38,405 nucleotides of DNA from Muribaculaceae bacterium (lineage in GTDB: Bacteria; Bacteroidota; Bacteroidia; Bacteroidales; Muribaculaceae), in contig JAGAUV010000038.1 in NCBI GenBank assembly GCA_017620635.1, forward strand, positions 1 through 38,405, in the 5' to 3' direction. Below, one piece after another: positions 33,625-38,405 of the stretch (position 1 is its first letter; each line of letters starts with the position of its first letter). The position numbers were made by a program, and so were the translations under genes. A model generated the notes under the pieces. That model made no database searches, had not been told where the DNA came from, and saw only the letters and a program-made list of their open reading frames with translations.

Positions 33625-34923
33625 ATGGAAAACGAAACGATTTTGCACGATGTATGGGACCGCGAACATCTCTGGCATCCATATACATCCACCATCAATC
33701 CATTGCCTACATATAAGGTAGACTCTGCCGAGGGCGTAAGAATACGTCTCGCCGACGGAAGAGAGCTTATCGACGGCATGTCGTCGTGGTGGTGTGTCAT
33801 ACATGGATACAATGACAAGCGACTGAATGAAGCCGCACAGCGACAGCTCGAACGCATGAGTCATGTAATGTTCGGCGGACTGACACACAGCCCGGCGATA
33901 GAGCTGGGAAAGGCATTGCTCGAAGTGGCCCCGTCGTCGATGCATAATATATTTTATGCCGACTCGGGTTCGGTAGCTGTAGAAGTGGCGATGAAGATGG
34001 CCGTTCAGGCAGCCATATCGAAATCGGGAAGCCACGACAAGACCAACTTTGTAACAGTGCGACGCGGATATCACGGAGACACATGGAATGCAATGAGCGT
34101 ATGCGACCCCGTAACCGGCATGCACAGTGCTTTCGGCTCTGCCCTACCGATCAGATATTTCGTGCCAAGGCCAAAATCGAGATTCGACGGAGAATGGATA
34201 GCTGATGATATCGACGAACTGGCAAGGCTGCTTGAAGAAAAAAACGGAGAGATAGCCGCCCTCATCCTCGAACCCGTACTCCAGGGAGCCGGAGGCATGT
34301 GGATGTATCATCCTGAGTATCTGAAGCAGGCCCGAAGACTATGCGATAAGTACGACGTGCTTCTGATCTTCGACGAGATAGCGACGGGCTTCTGGCGCAC
34401 AGGCAAATTTTTTGCCTGCGAACATGCCGGAGTCCAGCCGGACATAATGTGTATCGGCAAAGGTCTCACGGCCGGATATTTTACCATGAGTGCCGTAATG
34501 ACCACCCGGGAGGTAGCCGACACAATATCGCGCGGAGAGGCCGGTGTGCTGATGCATGGCCCGACATTCATGGGCAACCCTCTGAGCTGCGCCATCGCCA
34601 TCGAATCTCTCAAAATGCTCGGAGAGAAGGATATGCCGGCCGTGATCAGCGGCATAGAGAACATACTGAAAGAAGAACTTACCCTCGCGAGGACATCCGA
34701 CAAGGTGGCCGATGTGAGGATTCTTGGCTCAGTAGGTGTAGTGGAGACAAAGGATTGTGTCGATGTAGGTAAATTCCAGCGCAAGTGTGTGGAGAAAGGA
34801 GTATGGATACGTCCATTCGGCCATAATGCATATATAATGCCGCCATATATAATCAGCCCCGAACAGTTGCGCTATCTTTGCCGCACACTTATAGAGCTTG
34901 TGAACGATGAAGACTGCTATTAG
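33625..34923 (+). CDS. bioA: adenosylmethionine--8-amino-7-oxononanoate aminotransferase
   Basis: Third-last step of biotin synthesis: transfers an amino group from S-adenosylmethionine to KAPA, giving DAPA. The protein has 432 residues from the ATG at 33625. The opening [12 protein letters not shown] is the BioA signature, followed by [14 protein letters not shown] (50-63), the PLP-binding aspartate D250 ([11 protein letters not shown]) and the Schiff-base lysine K279 ([10 protein letters not shown]), in line with D245/K274 of E. coli. Its end overlaps bioF by 17 bases, so both are coupled. Confidence 0.96.
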   Translation: MENETILHDVWDREHLWHPYTSTINPLPTYKVDSAEGVRIRLADGRELIDGMSSWWCVIHGYNDKRLNEAAQRQLERMSHVMFGGLTHSPAIELGKALLEVAPSSMHNIFYADSGSVAVEVAMKMAVQAAISKSGSHDKTNFVTVRRGYHGDTWNAMSVCDPVTGMHSAFGSALPIRYFVPRPKSRFDGEWIADDIDELARLLEEKNGEIAALILEPVLQGAGGMWMYHPEYLKQARRLCDKYDVLLIFDEIATGFWRTGKFFACEHAGVQPDIMCIGKGLTAGYFTMSAVMTTREVADTISRGEAGVLMHGPTFMGNPLSCAIAIESLKMLGEKDMPAVISGIENILKEELTLARTSDKVADVRILGSVGVVETKDCVDVGKFQRKCVEKGVWIRPFGHNAYIMPPYIISPEQLRYLCRTLIELVNDEDCY

Positions 34924-36031
34924 ACAAAATCTCGAACGGCTCGAACGGGAAGGCAACAAACGGATTATACCACACCCCTGCAACACGCCCGGCCTGATCG
35001 ATTTCAGTAGCAACGACTACCTCGGCATAGCAACTGACAAAGAGCTGCGCCGTGAGTTTTTCGACAATCTGAATGCGGAGGACGTAATGATGTCGGCCTC
35101 GGCAAGCAGGCTGCTCGCCCACTGTCAGGAGCCGTTTGCCGATTTTGAAGCGACACTTAAAGATGCCTACCGTCGCGAGGCACTGATCTTCAACAGCGGC
35201 TATCACGCCAATGTAGGGCTTGTGTCAGCGCTTGCAACAGGCGACTGCACCATCATAGCCGACAAACTTGTACACGCAAGTATCATCGACGGCATAAAAC
35301 TGTCGGGCGCTCCCTTCGAGCGTTTCCGCCACAATGATATGCGGCATCTTTCGACTCTTGCGAAGAAGGTTGTGGCACAAGGCCGAAGGCCTCTGATAAT
35401 AGTGGAGAGCGTCTACAGCATGGATGGCGACAAGGCGCCGCTCGACGAGATCGCAGATATAAAAAAGGGCTGCCCCGGGGCGCTATTGTATGTAGACGAG
35501 GCGCATGCGGTCGGTGTAGAGGGTCCATCAGGCCTGGGCATGTCGATGTCGCTCGGCAAGCGCAGCGAGGAGGTGGATATAATAATCGGGACACTTGGCA
35601 AGGCTCTCGGGTCGACCGGAGCATATGCAATGACAGGCCGGACGATACGCGACTGGGCTGTAAACAAAGCCCGTAGCCTTATATTCTCGACAGCCCTGCC
35701 GCCTATAAATGTGATGTGGAGTAAATTTATCTTCCTCAAGTCACTGGAGATGGACGCAAGGCGAATCCACCTTAAAAAGCTTGGCAAGACTCTTGGCGCT
35801 GCCCTCGGATCGGGCAGCGAAAGCCACATACAGCCATTTATGATCGGCGATCCGCACAGCGCGGTAAGGATGTCGGAAGCTTTAAGACGCGATGGCTTTG
35901 AAGTACTGCCAATACGGACACCGACAGTGCCTCCGGGGACCGACAGACTACGCATAAGCCTGTCGGCATCAATGAACATGGCAGATGTAGAAGGTCTGGC
36001 CAAATCGATAAAAAACTATAGGGATGAATGA
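34907..36031 (+). CDS. bioF: 8-amino-7-oxononanoate synthase
   Basis: First ring-forming step of biotin synthesis: condenses pimeloyl thioester with alanine using PLP. The protein has 374 residues. The alpha-oxoamine synthase pattern is clear: DFSSNDYLG (32-40), FNSGYHAN (95-102), ESVYSMDGD (167-175), DEAHAVG (197-203) and the PLP lysine K232 in [13 protein letters not shown]. It follows bioA with a 17-base overlap and overlaps the nuclease gene by 8. bioC, bioD and bioB are not in the window. Confidence 0.95.
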   Translation: MKTAIRQNLERLEREGNKRIIPHPCNTPGLIDFSSNDYLGIATDKELRREFFDNLNAEDVMMSASASRLLAHCQEPFADFEATLKDAYRREALIFNSGYHANVGLVSALATGDCTIIADKLVHASIIDGIKLSGAPFERFRHNDMRHLSTLAKKVVAQGRRPLIIVESVYSMDGDKAPLDEIADIKKGCPGALLYVDEAHAVGVEGPSGLGMSMSLGKRSEEVDIIIGTLGKALGSTGAYAMTGRTIRDWAVNKARSLIFSTALPPINVMWSKFIFLKSLEMDARRIHLKKLGKTLGAALGSGSESHIQPFMIGDPHSAVRMSEALRRDGFEVLPIRTPTVPPGTDRLRISLSASMNMADVEGLAKSIKNYRDE

Positions 36032-36887
36032 TACCTACATGAAACGCAGGGCAAAGAGACCGCGTCGGCCCTCTCGCCTAACAAAAGGTGTATCGTCGAC
36101 GGTGGCGATATTTCTAATTCTCATCGCCGCACTTGTCGCTGTAGGGCAGGCAACGAGAGAAGAGCCGGCAGAGCTTGACTGCGGCATATCGGCAGAAAAT
36201 CTAACTAAGGTTACCGTACCCGACGAGTTGAACGAGATTTCGATAGATTACACCGGATTCCATGTGTCGTTCAACCCTTCTCATCACGTACCAAACTATG
36301 TAGCCTGGGAGCTGACAGAAGCCAAGGCGCAAGGCAAGAGCCCCCGCAAGTCGAAGTTTAAGGCAGACAATGATATATACGGCTGCGCTACGCTTGATGA
36401 CTACCGCTATTCGGGATATGACCGCGGCCACATGGCACCGGCCGGAGATATGAAATGGAGCGAAGCGGCAATGGACGACTCGCATTACCTGACCAATATC
36501 GTGCCGCAGGATCATTCGATCAACGGCGGAATATGGTCGAGCCTCGAAAAGATGTGTCGCCGCTGGGCAGAGAGAGACAGTGCACTGATCATAATCTGTG
36601 GGCCGGTGCTCACAGACCTTAATGAGCGTACGATAGGCGAATCGGGCGTTGCAGTGCCCGACCGATTGTTCAAGATAGTCTTTGCACCTTATACCAAGCC
36701 GCCGAGAGCCATCGGTTTTATCTTCCCCAACAAGCCTACGGACGATGGCCTTGAGGCACTCTCGACAAGCGTAGACAATATAGAAGCGATTACCGGGTTT
36801 GATTTTTTCGAATGTCTGCCCGACGATATAGAAAACGAGGTGGAAAGCTCGACAAATTACAGGGTGTGGAACCGACAAAAACGCTAA
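36024..36887 (+). CDS. DNA/RNA non-specific endonuclease, membrane-anchored or exported
   Basis: A 287-residue protein. A basic N-terminus and one hydrophobic segment (about 25-42) suggest a signal anchor, with the enzyme outside the inner membrane. The beta-beta-alpha-metal nuclease motif DRGH is complete (D133 to H136, YDRGHMAPAGDM), with N158 (LTNIVPQ) and the metal-binding run Q162, N167, W171, E175 after it. It would cut DNA or RNA without sequence preference, plausibly for nutrient use or defence in the periplasm. It overlaps bioF by 8 bases and ends one base before mnmE, so this nuclease is embedded in a biotin/tRNA-modification operon, an unusual pairing. Confidence 0.93.
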   Translation: MNDTYMKRRAKRPRRPSRLTKGVSSTVAIFLILIAALVAVGQATREEPAELDCGISAENLTKVTVPDELNEISIDYTGFHVSFNPSHHVPNYVAWELTEAKAQGKSPRKSKFKADNDIYGCATLDDYRYSGYDRGHMAPAGDMKWSEAAMDDSHYLTNIVPQDHSINGGIWSSLEKMCRRWAERDSALIIICGPVLTDLNERTIGESGVAVPDRLFKIVFAPYTKPPRAIGFIFPNKPTDDGLEALSTSVDNIEAITGFDFFECLPDDIENEVESSTNYRVWNRQKR

Positions 36888-36888
36888 A

Positions 36889-38274
36889 ATGGATAATCTG
36901 ATATATAACCATAATGACACAATCTGTGCGATATCAACCGCTCCGGGTGTTGGCGGTATTGCTGTAGCCAGAATAAGTGGAGCCCAGGCTTTTGAAATCA
37001 CAGGTAAGATATGGGTCGGCAAGAATCTGGAAGAGGTAACGAGCCATAGCGCACATCTGGGCAAGGTGCTTGACAGTGAGGGGGAAGAGCTCGATGAGGC
37101 TGTAGCAACGGTTTTCCGCGCTCCGGCATCTTTTACAGGCGAAAATGTGGTAGAACTCAGCGTGCATGGCTCTCGTTGGATTCAGGCCCAACTGATACAA
37201 TCGCTGATAGCGGCCGGCTGTCGCATGGCCCTGCCCGGCGAATTTACCCGACGCGCCTTTGCATCGGGCCGACTCGATCTTGCGCAGGCAGAGGCTGTTG
37301 CCGACATGATAGCGTCATCGTCGAAGGCATCGCACCGTATAGCAATGTCGCAGATGCGAGGAAGCTTTTCGAAGAAAATAGATGCTGTACGTGACGAATT
37401 GGTGCAATTGGCGTCGCTACTCGAACTCGAACTGGATTTCTCAGAAGAGGATGTCGAATTTGCATCACGCGAGCGGTTGCTCGAATTGTCGGATACTTTG
37501 TCGGTGCGGTTGAATAAGATGGCACAGAGTTTCAGAACCGGCGAAGCGATAAAAGAGGGTGTGCCCATAGCGATCATAGGAAAAACAAATGCCGGCAAAT
37601 CGTCATTGCTCAACGCTCTTGTGGCTGAGGACAGGGCTATCGTGTCGGATATACACGGAACAACACGTGATATAGTTGAAGACACGGCAGTGATAGGGGA
37701 TTTCCTTGTGCGCTTTCAGGATACGGCCGGGATAAGGGACACTGAAGACCCTATAGAAAATATCGGCATAGAACGATCGCGCAATGCGGCACAGAATGCA
37801 CGGCTTGTTTTGTATGTACTTGATTCTGAGGCCGGCGTGACACCACAAGATGCGAAAGATGAATTGGAAAGTATTGATCGGGAGAGACTTATCATCGTCG
37901 CCAATAAAATGGATGCGGTCGATAATTTTGACAGCGAGAGTTGGGCCAAACTCTTTAGGGATGTTGAAATCATACACTGCTCCGCTCTGATCGGGTCGGG
38001 CCTTGATGAGCTGAGAATGGCTATATCAAAGCGCCTCGAGGCGGAAACGGCAAATGATGATATAATAGTAACTAACGCACGCCATGCAGCAGCACTTGCC
38101 AAAGCGTCGAATAGCCTCAGGGATTTTGCACGGTCGATAAGAGAAAATGTGCCTACAGATCTCGCCGCTCAGGATCTTCGCCAAGCGATATACTCTCTGT
38201 CGGTCATCACAGGCTCAATAAGCACCCCCGAAATACTACAAAATATTTTTAAGAAGTTTTGCATCGGGAAGTAA
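36889..38274 (+). CDS. mnmE: tRNA modification GTPase MnmE
   Basis: With MnmG it installs the carboxymethylaminomethyl group on U34 of certain tRNAs. The protein has 461 residues, a normal length. It has the N-terminal folate-binding domain (1-118, with TICAISTAPGVGGIAV), helical regions, and an inserted G domain (about 222-385) with P-loop GKTNAGKS (231-238), DTAGIR and NKMD. It ends in the invariant FCIGK (457-461), whose cysteine is catalytically important. It begins one base after the nuclease stop. A terminator follows about 70 bp later. Confidence 0.96.
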   Translation: MDNLIYNHNDTICAISTAPGVGGIAVARISGAQAFEITGKIWVGKNLEEVTSHSAHLGKVLDSEGEELDEAVATVFRAPASFTGENVVELSVHGSRWIQAQLIQSLIAAGCRMALPGEFTRRAFASGRLDLAQAEAVADMIASSSKASHRIAMSQMRGSFSKKIDAVRDELVQLASLLELELDFSEEDVEFASRERLLELSDTLSVRLNKMAQSFRTGEAIKEGVPIAIIGKTNAGKSSLLNALVAEDRAIVSDIHGTTRDIVEDTAVIGDFLVRFQDTAGIRDTEDPIENIGIERSRNAAQNARLVLYVLDSEAGVTPQDAKDELESIDRERLIIVANKMDAVDNFDSESWAKLFRDVEIIHCSALIGSGLDELRMAISKRLEAETANDDIIVTNARHAAALAKASNSLRDFARSIRENVPTDLAAQDLRQAIYSLSVITGSISTPEILQNIFKKFCIGK

Positions 38275-38283
38275 TCAGCTGAT

Positions 38284-38304
38284 TATCAATGATTTATATT
38301 GATA
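38284..38304. repeat. AT-rich inverted repeat just after mnmE
   Basis: Arms tatcaat (38284-38290) and attgata (38298-38304). The tract between mnmE and the terminator is markedly AT-rich against the surrounding genes. Confidence 0.35.
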
Positions 38305-38346
38305 GTAATTGACTGTTACTGAGCGAAAAAACTTAACTCTTACAAG

Positions 38347-38385
38347 AACGCCTAATGCTGATAACTGTCAGTGTTAGGCGTTTTT
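38347..38385 (+). terminator. intrinsic terminator of the bioA-mnmE operon
   Basis: 9-bp arms (38347-38355 with 38374-38382) around an 18-base loop that can itself pair (ctga/tcag), followed by a short T-run. Confidence 0.8.
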
Positions 38386-38405
38386 ATGCACCATTTTGTA
38401 CGGAT

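Overview
This window looks like a chromosome segment of a Bacteroidales bacterium, probably of the Muribaculaceae/Duncaniella type (the family level is inference). Three things point there: promoters of the Bacteroidetes form TTTG-N19/20-TAnnTTTG ahead of many genes, almost no Shine-Dalgarno sequences, and gene content such as DUF4293, a Bacteroidetes-type trigger factor and a type IX secretion (T9SS) sorting tail.

Region 1 (1-10560) is an accessory island, visibly AT-richer than the rest. On the minus strand it holds a three-gene cluster: a PLD-nuclease/SF2-helicase fusion (7873-4610), an Eco57I-class DNA methylase with a possible N-terminal nuclease (4610-1092), and a small protein of unknown role (1087-449). 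A RhuM-family gene cut by the window edge follows. This cluster is the best candidate for an incompletely described anti-phage or restriction system. Between 7.9 and 9.1 kb lie decay products: a 70-bp integrase remnant, a small membrane ORF, and a zinc-ribbon/PNPOx-like gene with an in-frame stop. An intact tyrosine recombinase (9374-10495) closes the island.

Region 2 (10.6-31.8 kb) is GC-richer core genome: glutaminase and valS on plus; a minus block of M16 peptidase, lipoprotein cyclophilin and a hypothetical gene; a minus overlapping operon of glycerophosphodiesterase, small membrane protein, FKBP and YccF; then a plus run of sppA, lpxK, purine nucleoside phosphorylase and thiL ending in a clear terminator. 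Next come plsC, two genes of unknown role and a DUF4293 gene, a ClC channel on minus, an orphan gene with a faint P-loop/terminase look, and tig on minus.

Region 3 (31.8-38.4 kb) has a 36-residue membrane peptide behind a promoter embedded in a long inverted repeat, then a broken T9SS-secreted protein gene. It ends with a tightly packed plus operon: bioA, bioF (biotin synthesis), a membrane-anchored DNA/RNA nuclease and mnmE (tRNA U34 modification), followed by a terminator. No tRNA, rRNA or CRISPR array was seen.
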